Source: Bradyrhizobium sp. (GTDB lineage Bacteria > Pseudomonadota > Alphaproteobacteria > Rhizobiales > Xanthobacteraceae). Taken from it: a stretch of DNA of 53,314 nt. Positions 24,987-32,930 of this stretch are shown in pieces. The notes beneath the pieces are model-generated. The model made no database searches. It was not told where the DNA came from and saw only the letters and a program-made list of their open reading frames with translations. The DNA lies in assembly GCF_030646015.1 (NCBI RefSeq), contig NZ_JAUSLT010000142.1, positions 1 through 53,314 of the forward strand. The letters run 5' to 3'. The translations under genes were made by a program, and so were the position numbers. Positions within the stretch are counted from its first letter, which is position 1. Each line of letters starts with the position of its first letter.

Positions 24987-26362
24987 TGTGGACGGCTCCT
25001 CCACTGGCACGAGAGTGCCACGAATGTGGGCGCTGTTAGGGCTCCCACGATTCAGAGGAGCGGGCCATGCAGACGATAACGACAATCGGTTTAGATATCG
25101 CCAAGTCGGTTTTTCAGGTTCACGGCGTTGATGCCGCGGGCCAAGTGGTCATCCGCCGCCAGTTGAAGCGGCGGTCTGTGCTGGCGTTCTTTCAGAAGCT
25201 GCCATCATGCCTGGTTGGCATAGAGGCTTGCGCATCGTCTCACCATTGGTCGCGCGAACTTCAGGCGCTTGGGCATACTGTGCGGCTGATGCCGCCAGCC
25301 TACGTGACGCCCAAGGTAAAGCGTCAGAAGAACGACAGGGCTGACGCAGAGGCTATCGGCGAGGCGGTCGCCGGAGCCAACCTGCGGTTCGTGCCGACCA
25401 AGACACCTGAGCAGCAGAGCTGCTTGATGCTTCACCGCACCCGTCATCTCTTCATCCGCCAGCAGACCGCGGTAATCAATTCGATCCGGGCGCATCTTGC
25501 CGAATTTGGGATCGTTGCGCCGGTCGGTCGCAAAGGTGTGACCGAGCAGCTACATATTGTTGCCGACCCGAACGACAAGCGGGTGTCAGAGGTAGCCCGC
25601 GCGTGTCTTGCTGCGCTCGGCGGTCAGCTACTCAGCCTCAAGCAACGGATTGTGGAGTTCGATCGCATGATCCTGGCTTGGCATAGGTCTAACCAGACGA
25701 GTAAACGCCTCCATTACATTCCCGGGGTAGGCCCGATGCTGGCGACCGCTCTGGTCGCCAGTGTTGCTGACCCCAGTACCTTCCGGTCAGCGCGTAACTT
25801 CTCGGCCTGGATCGGGCTGGTTCCGAAGCAGTACTCAAGCGGAGGCAAGGAGCGGCTCGGCAGTATTAGCAAACAGGGTGATCGCTATTTACGCAGCCTG
25901 TTCGTGGCCGGAGCACTGGCTGTCATCCGCTATGCCAAGATCCATGGCACAGGGCATCGGCCCTGGCTCACAGCGCTGTTGGCGCGAAAGCCGACCAAGG
26001 TTGCGGCCATCGCGCTTGCCAGCAAGATTGCGCGAATGGCCTGGGCCATGATGGCCAGAGGCGAACGATACAGGGAACCCATCGTGCTTGCGCGGTGAAC
26101 GAGATCGCGCCGGACAACCGGCGTGATGTGTAGGTTGGGAGGGCGAACAGCACGTAATGCAGAGCCGGTCGATCCGGCGATCAGGACAACCCACTTGTGC
26201 CATCGCATTACTATCGAATGCGTCTTGTTGACCGGGACCTGATCCGCGGAGGGCATTATGGCCAGCGGTCATGTGAACCGCATCTAAAGGCCGAACACAT
26301 GGCTGCACCGACCAATGCTGCAAAACGTGAAAAAAGCACTTGCCAACACGGAGCCGTCCACA
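24987..26362 (+). mobile_element. Complete IS110-type insertion sequence (IS1111-like)
   Basis: TGTGGACGGCTCC (24987-24999) and its exact complement (26350-26362) form a 13-bp inverted repeat around a single transposase gene. Inverted repeats near the ends are typical of the IS1111 subgroup of IS110. The exact tips cannot be fixed from one copy; the shared left end with the truncated copy begins near 24982. Confidence 0.85.
25067..26098 (+). CDS. IS110-family transposase
   Basis: This is a 343-residue DEDD transposase. The N-terminal RuvC-like catalytic domain has GLDIAKSVFQVHG (first Asp), VGIEACASSHHW (Glu) and KNDRADAEAIGEA (Asp-Asp). The C-terminal Transposase_20 domain has IPGVGPMLATALVASVADPS and SGGKERLGSISKQGDRYLRS, with the conserved Ser nucleophile region. 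It is full length and probably active. GGAGCGGGCC precedes the ATG. IS110 family members are mobilised by a structured noncoding RNA made from the element ends, so the 24987-25066 and 26099-26362 flanks are the places to look for it. Confidence 0.95.
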   Translation: MQTITTIGLDIAKSVFQVHGVDAAGQVVIRRQLKRRSVLAFFQKLPSCLVGIEACASSHHWSRELQALGHTVRLMPPAYVTPKVKRQKNDRADAEAIGEAVAGANLRFVPTKTPEQQSCLMLHRTRHLFIRQQTAVINSIRAHLAEFGIVAPVGRKGVTEQLHIVADPNDKRVSEVARACLAALGGQLLSLKQRIVEFDRMILAWHRSNQTSKRLHYIPGVGPMLATALVASVADPSTFRSARNFSAWIGLVPKQYSSGGKERLGSISKQGDRYLRSLFVAGALAVIRYAKIHGTGHRPWLTALLARKPTKVAAIALASKIARMAWAMMARGERYREPIVLAR

Positions 26363-26515
26363 CATGGCACTTAGCGTCATTTCGCTGCATTGCGAAATTT
26401 GGTCGCTATGAATGGCAAAGCGGACTCCGCCGGGCTCGATCCGAGCCGGCGGGTAGGACGAGGATCCGGCATCCGCCGCTTGCAATTCGCCCATGTCCAG
26501 TTTACACTAAACAAC
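26099..26515. other. IS right flank, repeat remnant and recombinase leader, no separate gene
   Basis: It holds about 260 nt of IS110 noncoding right end, then a TGGCACTTAGCGTCAT repeat remnant (26365-26410), then the region before the serine recombinase. Short frames here are not convincing. Confidence 0.5.
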
Positions 26516-28100
26516 ATGGTCAAGGCCTCGAAGTCCACACCCGCCTCCGATCCTGTCCGCAAGCAGGCGGTGATCTACGCCCGCGTTTCCTCCAAGGAGC
26601 AGGAGAAGGAGGGCTTCTCGATCCCGGCGCAATTGAAGCTGCTGAAAGAATATGCTTCAGCAAACGGTTTCGCGGTGGCCGAGGAATACATCGACGTCGA
26701 AACCGCCAAACAGACCGGCCGCACCGCCTTCGGCGAGATGGTGGCGTACCTGAAAGCCCATCCGTCTATCCGCGCGATGCTGGTCGAGAAGACTGACCGT
26801 CTCTATCGCAACCTCAAGGATTGGGTGACGATCGATGAACTGAACGTGGAGATGCACTTCCCGAAGGAAGGTGTGGTGCTGTCGCGCGAGTCGCGTTCGT
26901 CGGAAAAGTTTATGCACGGCATCAAGGTGCTGATGGCGAAAAACTACATCGACAACCTGTCGGAGGAAGCCCGCAAGGGCATGCAGGAGAAAGCCGAGCA
27001 GGGCATCTGGCCGACCAAGGCGCCGCTCGGCTATCGCAACATCACCGGCCTGGATGGCAAAAAGATCATTGTCACCGATCCGGCGATTGCGCCGCTAATT
27101 GCGAAGCTGTTCGATTGGTATGGACGCGGCGACATTTCGCTGAAAGAAGCGGCGCGAAAGGCACATGCGGCGGGCCTGCTGTACCCTAAGAGTGGCGCGA
27201 AGGTGCCCGTGAGCACGGTTCACACCATCCTGCACAACCGACTCTATACCGGCTGGTTCGAATGGAACGGCAAGCTCATCCAGGGCAAGCACGAGGCGCT
27301 GGTGCCAGTTGAGCTATGGGAGCGCGTGCAGGGCGTGCTCGATGGCCGCTCCGCCAAGAGGGCCAAACGCGGCAAGCACGACTTTGCCTTTTCCGGTTTG
27401 ATAGGCTGCCATGCTTGCGGTTGCGCCGTGGTCGGCGAGGTAAAGAAGGAACGCTACGTTTATTACCATTGCACTGGCTACGCCGATAAGTGCCAGGGCA
27501 ACCCGGCCTCCTGCCGTCGCAAGTACGTGCGGGAGGAAGCGCTCGAAGCGCAGTTCGCGGAATTGCTCGGGCTACTGAAGTTCGACGACGAGGTGCTTGA
27601 ATGGGTGCGGGAGGCCCTCCACGCCAGCCATGCCGACGAGCGCCGAGAGCACGAAGAAGCAATCAGGCGCCATCAGGCGCCATCAGGCCGAATACAAGCG
27701 ACTGACCGATCGCATTCACGCCATGTATGTCGACAAGCTCGATGGACTGGTCGAGACGGCCTTTTTCGAGAAAATGTCGAACCAGTGGCGCGAGGAACAG
27801 ACTCGCTGCCAGCGCGAGATCGACCGGCACCAGAAAGCCGACGAATCCTATCTGGAAGAGGGCGTGCAGCTTCTCGAACTGGCCCGCAATGCCCAGCGGC
27901 TGTTCGCAAAGCAGGAGCCGCGTGAAAAACGCCGCCTTCTCAACTTTCTGCTATCGAACTGCACCTGGGAGGATGGCGAGGTGGTCGCCACCTTTCGCCA
28001 ACCATTTGACATGCTTGCGGAAACCGCAAATACCGGCGGCCTTGTTGGTGCGGGCAATGGAGCCGCATCGTCGAAAAGTGAGATTTGGCTGGGGAACTAG
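26516..28100 (+). pseudogene. Large serine recombinase broken by a 10-bp tandem duplication
   Basis: It is a resolvase-family site-specific recombinase. The N-terminal catalytic domain is clear (AVIYARVSSKEQEKEGFSIP, with the Ser nucleophile in RVSS), followed by a recombinase domain (IWPTKAPLGYRNITG) and a zinc ribbon (CHACGCAVVG, then HCTGYADKCQG). At 27664-27683 the 10-bp unit CAGGCGCCAT occurs twice. Removing one copy restores one continuous frame through EEAIRRHQAEYKRLTDRIH to the stop at 28100, giving about 524 residues. As it stands the frame shifts within the C-terminal coiled coil and ends at 27925. The last residues (WLGN) are encoded by the tRNA-Gln attachment repeat. Confidence 0.88.
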
Positions 28101-28102
28101 GA
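28086..28102 (-). other. Attachment-site copy of the tRNA-Gln 3' end
   Basis: TGGCTGGGGAACTAGGA is identical over 17 bp to 31114-31130, the CCA end and part of the T arm of tRNA-Gln. It delimits a 3.0-kb island that contains an integrase 106 bp inside. Confidence 0.85.
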
Positions 28103-28175
28103 GCTCTCCGCAGTCGGCACAATATCTGATGTATTCCAGATGCTTACGCGCCTTTTCGTCCCTGGTTCCGCGCGG

Positions 28176-28196
28176 TGGTCCACAGATATGGTCCAC
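28176..28196 (+). repeat. TGGTCCAC direct-repeat pair upstream of integrase
   Basis: TGGTCCAC at 28176-28183 and 28189-28196, period 13 bp, lies 11 bp before the integrase start and 74 bp from the attachment copy. The same pair occurs at 9050-9070 and 31021-31041. Confidence 0.65.
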
Positions 28197-28207
28197 AGGA
28201 GTGACCG

Positions 28208-30079
28208 TTGAGACTCGGCCACCATCTCCGCCAGCGCGGCTATACATGGTTTTTTCGCTACCGCTGGCCGGTCCGGCTTGCGGGCCGCGGGGGTTCGGGT
28301 GAGCTTATCAGGTCACTTCGGACCACCGACCGGCGGATCGCCCTTTGGCGGGCCCGTATCTTGGCCGTCAAAATAGAAACCCTGTTGATGCAGCAGCCAC
28401 TCCCGTCGAGAAGCCAGGTCGAGAGCAGCGTCAGAGCTTGGATCGATGATCGCGTTTGGGCACACGAAATACGCCGCGCCGAGACCAATGGCTTCGATTT
28501 TCTTGAGCCGGATGAGATCGAAACTCTGAACGAGGTCGATAAGGATGCGGCGCGCGAACTGGAGGGTTTACTCAGGTTCGCCGATCTCCGTTTCGCGGGA
28601 CAGCAGAAAGGCGAAATCGCATCGGTATTGCGCGGAGAGCGCGACGGAGCGCGATTTGAGCCGATCATCCAGGCGGCATCGAAATCGATGGAAAAGTCGG
28701 TTGATCGCTCAACCGTCGAGGGAAAGGTCTGGGCGCGAACGATCCTGCGCGGCTTCGCCACATTCCTCGACGAAATACGAGAAACCGTCGCAGCAATTCC
28801 GAAGTACGTCGCTCCGAACGACGAGCCCGTGTACCCGAGCTTCAAATTTCTGATGCATTGGGATGCCTTCGAAGCCCACAAAGTGGCTAATCTCGCTTGG
28901 AAAACGGACACGGCGGCCAACGCGCGGGGCTCTCACAACGTCTTTAACCGCTTGTTCCCGGACGCCACGATCCGCCTGATTTGCGTCACGGCGCTCGCCT
29001 CGGACTTAAAGACTACGCTCCTTTCGATGCCCAAGGACTATTCGCGCGGCGGCTGGGCCGTCATGTCGATTCCCGAGATGATCGCGAAAGCGAAGCGGCT
29101 GGCCACTGCGAGTCCGAAGCATCCGAAGAAGCTGATTCCGACGATGGCTATCGGAACGGTCAATAAGCACTTCGCGAACCTCGGCGAATACTGGGATTAT
29201 CTCGTCGAAAAGAAGCTCGTTGCGGCAGAAATCACCAATCCATTCGAGGGTTTCCACACTGCGAAGAAAAAAGGCCGTGGTGCGCGCAACGAGCGAAACA
29301 ATTGGCCTTTGGCGCTGGAGAACAAGTTTTTCTCAGCCCCTTGGGCATGCGGCTGCAAGTCGATTTATCGGCGTGCAATTCCGGGCAACGAGATTCACCG
29401 CGACGGCATGTTCTGGGTGACGCTCTGGGGACGGCTGACCGGTGTTCGGGAGAATGAAATCGCCGATGCTCTCGTTGGAGCCATCAAATTTGAAGAGACC
29501 GACGGCGCCCGAATTCCCTACCTCGAAATCATCGACGGCAAGGATTCCGGCTCTGAGCGCAACGTCCCTATCCCGGATTTTCTTCTCGAAGCGGGATTTC
29601 TTGAGTATAGGGTTCTGGGTCGAAATCCCGACGAACCGCTGTTCCCGGAATTGATCGAGCAAGGTCCAGGGTCCCGTAGATCGGCGGCCTTCAGTGGGAA
29701 ATTCACTACCCTGCGTATGAATTCTGGGTGTTATCTTCCCAAGGTTGATTACCATTCGTTCAGAGGAAACGTCGAGACCACGCTCAAGAACACCGCCGGC
29801 ATTAACGAAAACTGGATCGACGAATTGATCGGCCATGAATCGCCCATCCGGCGGAGCGAAGGTTCGCGCTACACGAAAGCCATCCTGCTCCCGATCCTTC
29901 AGCGCTGTGTCAACACGATCCGCATCAACGCCGACCTCAGCCATCTCAGATACGCCGGCCCCCGCGACGAGCCCGCGCCGGGGCGCGACCGTGAGATCGC
30001 GCGCTATGTCGCGCTCGCAGAGCGGGAGATGAGGAAAAAGGCTTCTAGGAAGAAGACGCCCCCGCCGGCAAAGAAGTGA
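28208..30079 (+). CDS. Tyrosine integrase of the tRNA-Gln island (DUF6538 N-terminus)
   Basis: This is a 623-residue integrase. The N-terminal part (LRQRGYTWFFRYRWPVRLAG, then SGELIRSLRTTDRRIA) is of the DUF6538 type. A SAM-like core-binding region follows in the middle, and the catalytic domain is C-terminal: Arg in GRLTGVRENEIADAL near residue 412, HSFRGN near 516, GHES near 542 and a Tyr in GSRYTK near 556. The TTG start is supported by GGAG 6 nt upstream. It lies just inside the 28086 attachment copy and is convergent with vsr and the truncated ATPase. It is the probable enzyme that inserted the island at tRNA-Gln. A deleted relative lies at 8498-9071. Confidence 0.92.
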   Translation: MRLGHHLRQRGYTWFFRYRWPVRLAGRGGSGELIRSLRTTDRRIALWRARILAVKIETLLMQQPLPSRSQVESSVRAWIDDRVWAHEIRRAETNGFDFLEPDEIETLNEVDKDAARELEGLLRFADLRFAGQQKGEIASVLRGERDGARFEPIIQAASKSMEKSVDRSTVEGKVWARTILRGFATFLDEIRETVAAIPKYVAPNDEPVYPSFKFLMHWDAFEAHKVANLAWKTDTAANARGSHNVFNRLFPDATIRLICVTALASDLKTTLLSMPKDYSRGGWAVMSIPEMIAKAKRLATASPKHPKKLIPTMAIGTVNKHFANLGEYWDYLVEKKLVAAEITNPFEGFHTAKKKGRGARNERNNWPLALENKFFSAPWACGCKSIYRRAIPGNEIHRDGMFWVTLWGRLTGVRENEIADALVGAIKFEETDGARIPYLEIIDGKDSGSERNVPIPDFLLEAGFLEYRVLGRNPDEPLFPELIEQGPGSRRSAAFSGKFTTLRMNSGCYLPKVDYHSFRGNVETTLKNTAGINENWIDELIGHESPIRRSEGSRYTKAILLPILQRCVNTIRINADLSHLRYAGPRDEPAPGRDREIARYVALAEREMRKKASRKKTPPPAKK

Positions 30080-30143
30080 TAGCCGGCGACGGAGGCCGCT
30101 GGACTCTTTCCGGTCTGTGCTGAATTTTCACAGCATGACGCGT

Positions 30144-30374
30144 GGACATGCCGCGACCATTATCGGCAACGATGACGCTGCTCGCCCCAAAGAAGATGTG
30201 GACCTTGGTGGCGCCCGCATCGAACGAATTCTTGACCAATTCGAAGATCGCGACCTCGTCATCCGTGATGAGTTCGCTGCCAAGCACGCGCTTAAGACCG
30301 GTGCTCACGTCGAACGTGAGTGTTTCCTTGGCAGAAGCTTTTTTTGGCCTGGCGGTGGACGTGTCGCTCGCCAT
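30144..30374 (-). pseudogene. Truncated GHKL (MORC-like) ATPase next to vsr
   Basis: The ATG at 30374 shares one base with the vsr stop (TAATG), so the genes are translationally coupled. The first 77 residues carry the ATP-binding N-box (EVAIFELVKNSFDAGATKVH) and G1 box (DNGRGMS) of GHKL/MORC-type ATPases. Similarity ends abruptly after GMS at about 30144, where the 3' flank of the integrase begins, so several hundred residues are missing. Full-length relatives sit beside vsr in restriction-like clusters with a cytosine methyltransferase. Here only a stub remains and no methylase is visible. Confidence 0.8.
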
Positions 30375-30814
30375 TAAGACGATCTTTCCTTTTTCACCTT
30401 GGGTTGGGCGGGCCCCAAGTAGCTGATTATCCTCCGCAAGAGGCGGTCTTCGCGCTTGATCTGGCACTTCCAGACCGTCAGCGTGCTCCAACCCAGTCGG
30501 CGCAACGCGCGCTTGTTGAGTTTGTCACGCTCTATGTTCCTTTGGAACTTGGCCTGCCAAAATTCAGTACGGCTTTTTGGTATATTCGCAACTTTGCAGC
30601 CTTGATGCGCATGCCAGAAACAGCCGTGTACGAACAATGCCTTCTTCCTGGAGGGAAAAACTAGGTCGGGCTTGCCAGGCAAGTCGCTGCGGTGGAGTTG
30701 GTACCTATAGCCGAGGCCAAATAATATTCGCCGCACGGCCAGTTCCGGGCGGGTGTTCTTGCTCCGGATGCGTGACATGCGCTCGCTGCGCTGCGCCTTT
30801 GTCAAAGTATCCAT
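30374..30814 (-). CDS. vsr: Very short patch repair endonuclease Vsr
   Basis: This is a 146-residue DNA mismatch endonuclease that nicks beside T:G mismatches created by deamination of 5-methylcytosine. The family pattern is complete: MSRIRSKNTRPELAVRRILF, then the catalytic Asp in LPGKPDLVF, HGCFWHAH, the zinc ligands and FWQAKFQRNIERD. The ATG at 30814 begins the conserved N-terminus. The gene appears intact. Vsr normally accompanies a cytosine methyltransferase, which is not in this window. The truncated ATPase follows with TAATG coupling. Confidence 0.93.
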   Translation of the reverse strand: MDTLTKAQRSERMSRIRSKNTRPELAVRRILFGLGYRYQLHRSDLPGKPDLVFPSRKKALFVHGCFWHAHQGCKVANIPKSRTEFWQAKFQRNIERDKLNKRALRRLGWSTLTVWKCQIKREDRLLRRIISYLGPAQPKVKKERSS

Positions 30815-31113
30815 GTCGTCACCAGTTAATTCAACTCCTAGTTACAGGTTATACGCCGGTCACGTGCGGGGGCGGACTCAATCCGATCCGGACTTGGCCC
30901 TGTGGAGGCGCCCGGGGCTCGCCTGACGGGGGTGAATGCGCGGCGAGGGAGGTGACGCTTCGCGGCCAGTTTGTCGAAACTGGAGCGTCCTAGTGTCGTA
31001 CCCTGAATCGTGCGCTTGCGTGGTCCACAAGTGTGGTCCACATTGCGATGATTGGACCGCCGCAGCAGGTGAAAAGACGAACTAGATCAAGGCATTGATA
31101 CGGATTAACGGTC
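30815..31113. other. Gap between vsr and tRNA-Gln, no gene seen
   Basis: About 300 nt without a credible reading frame. It contains the vsr leader and the TGGTCCAC pair at 31021-31041, and so probably the recombination end of the island next to the tRNA. Confidence 0.5.
31021..31041 (+). repeat. TGGTCCAC direct-repeat pair near tRNA-Gln
   Basis: TGGTCCAC at 31021-31028 and 31034-31041, same 13-bp period as at the integrase promoter, located 73 bp from the tRNA-side attachment sequence. It is in the same orientation as the pair at 28176. Confidence 0.65.
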
Positions 31114-31130
31114 TGGCTGGGGAACTAGGA
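31114..31130 (-). other. tRNA-side attachment sequence
   Basis: The last 17 bases of the tRNA-Gln gene, identical to 28086-28102. Integration here regenerates the tRNA 3' end. Confidence 0.85.
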
Positions 31131-31187
31131 TTCGAACCTAGACAAACAGAGTCAGAGTCTGTTGTGCTACCGTTACACCATTCCCCA
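31114..31187 (-). tRNA. tRNA-Gln (anticodon CTG)
   Basis: The minus strand folds as a complete 74-nt tRNA with encoded CCA. The acceptor stem pairs TGGGGAA with TTCCCCA, the discriminator is G, and the T loop has GGTTCGAATCC. The anticodon stem ACAGA/TCTGT holds the loop CTCTGAC, giving anticodon CTG at 31153-31155. It serves as the integration target of the neighbouring island. Confidence 0.95.
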
Positions 31188-31382
31188 ATAACTTCAGATA
31201 CTTAGCGCGAAGTCCTGCAGTTCCGGCGACGGATCAGGGCGAACCGTCCGAAGCGTGCGTCCTTCTACCCGCTAGGTCCCGGCCTTGGCAAGCGCGCGGC
31301 GATGCGCTTGTTGCGGGGGGGCGGCCGGGCTCATCCGGCCATTTTCAGGCGCGGCCCGCGCCGCAGTCAGGTCGGTCAGCCC

Positions 31383-32120
31383 ATGAGCGTCAATTTCGAA
31401 GAGCTGGATTTCCGCCCGACGCCGATGGGGGTGCTCAGCCTGCGCCGCCGCCGGCTGCCCGGCACGGAAACTGACATCTACGAAATCAAGCTCGGCGACG
31501 AGTATTTGATGTCGAGCCGGTTCACCGTCGCCGAGATCGAACTGGCGCGGCTCGGCCTGGCGGCGCTGCCGCGCGGAAATCTCGACGTCGTCGTCGGCGG
31601 CCTCGGGCTCGGCTACGCCGCGCAAGCCGTGCTGGAAAACCCGGCGGTGCGATCGCTGCTCGTGGTCGACGCGTTGGCCGAGGTGATCGAATGGCACGAA
31701 CAGGGGCTGCTGCCGCTCGGCAGGCAGTTGACCAGCGATCCGCGCTGCCGCCTGGTCAATGGCGACTTCTTTGCGATGTCGGGGTCGGCCGAGGGCTTCG
31801 ACCCCGAGAGGCCGCGCCGCCGCTTCGACGCGGTGCTGGTGGACATCGATCACTCGCCGCGAAACCTGCTGCATCCGCGGCACGCGGCGCTATATGAGCG
31901 CGAGGGGCTTGCTAGCCTGGCCAACCATCTCAATCCGGGCGGCGTGTTCGCGCTGTGGTCGAACGACCCTCCGGATGCGGCGTTCAGCGCGGCGCTCGCG
32001 GACGTCTTTGCAACGTCGGACGCGCATGTCGTGAGTTTTGACAATTCGTTCGGAGACCACGACGCCAGCAACACCGTCTATATCGGCATCAAGGCGGGTC
32101 TACTTCGTGCGGCCCCGTGA
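31383..32120 (+). CDS. Spermidine-synthase-like methyltransferase-fold protein
   Basis: This is a 245-residue protein with the Rossmann fold of polyamine aminopropyltransferases. Visible are the SAM-type loop VVVGGLGLGYAAQAVL, the acidic motif LLVVDALAEVIEWHEQGL and FDAVLVDIDHSPRNLLH. The substrate cannot be told; many members are not true spermidine synthases. The ATG at 31383 is chosen because family-like sequence begins there. It is convergent with the TetR gene, and the two reading frames overlap by 21 nt at their ends. Confidence 0.82.
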   Translation: MSVNFEELDFRPTPMGVLSLRRRRLPGTETDIYEIKLGDEYLMSSRFTVAEIELARLGLAALPRGNLDVVVGGLGLGYAAQAVLENPAVRSLLVVDALAEVIEWHEQGLLPLGRQLTSDPRCRLVNGDFFAMSGSAEGFDPERPRRRFDAVLVDIDHSPRNLLHPRHAALYEREGLASLANHLNPGGVFALWSNDPPDAAFSAALADVFATSDAHVVSFDNSFGDHDASNTVYIGIKAGLLRAAP

Positions 32121-32804
32121 GCCGCGTGCCTTACGCGGCGGCGCCTTCATCTCGGCCTCGAGCAGCAGCAGCAGGCAGCCGCTGAGGCGCGCCTCCATCT
32201 CGTCGTCGTGAATGGATAGCGGTCCGGGATTGTTGAGGATGGCGTTGACCAGCGTTCCCAGCACCACCTGAAAACCAAAGGCGATCGCCCGCGTCTTGGC
32301 GGCCTCGCGTCCTTTGCCCATGATGCGGAGCAGGGGCGGTGTGGCATGTCCAGTGGCCGCGCGCGCCAGGCCCTTGAACGGGGTCCACCGGCTCGGCCGT
32401 GTATCGTCGTGCTGGAGGGCTGCGCGCAACACGCCTTCATGGTTTCTCATCCAGCCGATCAGCCCGTGGATCAAGAGGCGGCAAAGCCCGGCCAGCGAGC
32501 CGCCGGCCGTCGGTTCGTTCTCGATCAGCCGCGACAGCCCGCGCGCGCCGTCGCGCGCGGCGAGTTCGATCAGGGCATTGAAATAGGCTTCCTTGCTCTC
32601 GAACCGGCTGTAGAAGGCGCCGACGGTGGCGCCGACTTTCGTGCACAGCGCCTCGATCGACAGTTCGGCCAGGCTGCGCGTGCGCAGCATCTCCGCGCCC
32701 GTCTCGAGCAGCGCCGCCGTCGTCTCGCGGCTGCGCTTCTGCCGTGACGGCGTGACGCCGGGAAGGTCGAAATCTGCCGATTCAGGCTGCATCGGATATT
32801 GCAT
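32100..32804 (-). CDS. TetR-family regulator
   Basis: This is a 234-residue repressor. The N-terminal HTH (residues about 22-68) reads LLETGAEMLRTRSLAELSIE, then LCTKVGATVGAFYSRFESKE, typical of TetR. The C-terminal ligand domain is all-helical. It is divergent from the arylsulfatase gene, and the 126-nt gap contains an inverted repeat (32820-32843), so it probably represses the sulfatase and itself. A second ATG four codons later (32792) is possible. Confidence 0.9.
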   Translation of the reverse strand: MQYPMQPESADFDLPGVTPSRQKRSRETTAALLETGAEMLRTRSLAELSIEALCTKVGATVGAFYSRFESKEAYFNALIELAARDGARGLSRLIENEPTAGGSLAGLCRLLIHGLIGWMRNHEGVLRAALQHDDTRPSRWTPFKGLARAATGHATPPLLRIMGKGREAAKTRAIAFGFQVVLGTLVNAILNNPGPLSIHDDEMEARLSGCLLLLLEAEMKAPPRKARGSRGRTK

Positions 32805-32819
32805 CTCCGTCCGGATTAT

Positions 32820-32843
32820 CCATAATGATAATTCGGATTATGG
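32820..32843. promoter_or_regulatory. Candidate TetR operator
   Basis: CCATAAT (32820-32826) and ATTATGG (32837-32843) form a perfect 7-bp inverted repeat with a 10-bp spacer. A partial direct repeat (CCGGATTATC and TTCGGATTATGG) overlaps it. It lies between the divergent TetR and sulfatase genes. Confidence 0.55.
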
Positions 32844-32930
32844 TTTTTGGCAATCTTCGGATGGCCAGCGGCGGTGGCCGCAAGGGGCGAACGGCGGATC
32901 AACCGCCGTCGCGGCGACAGGGAGAGACGC

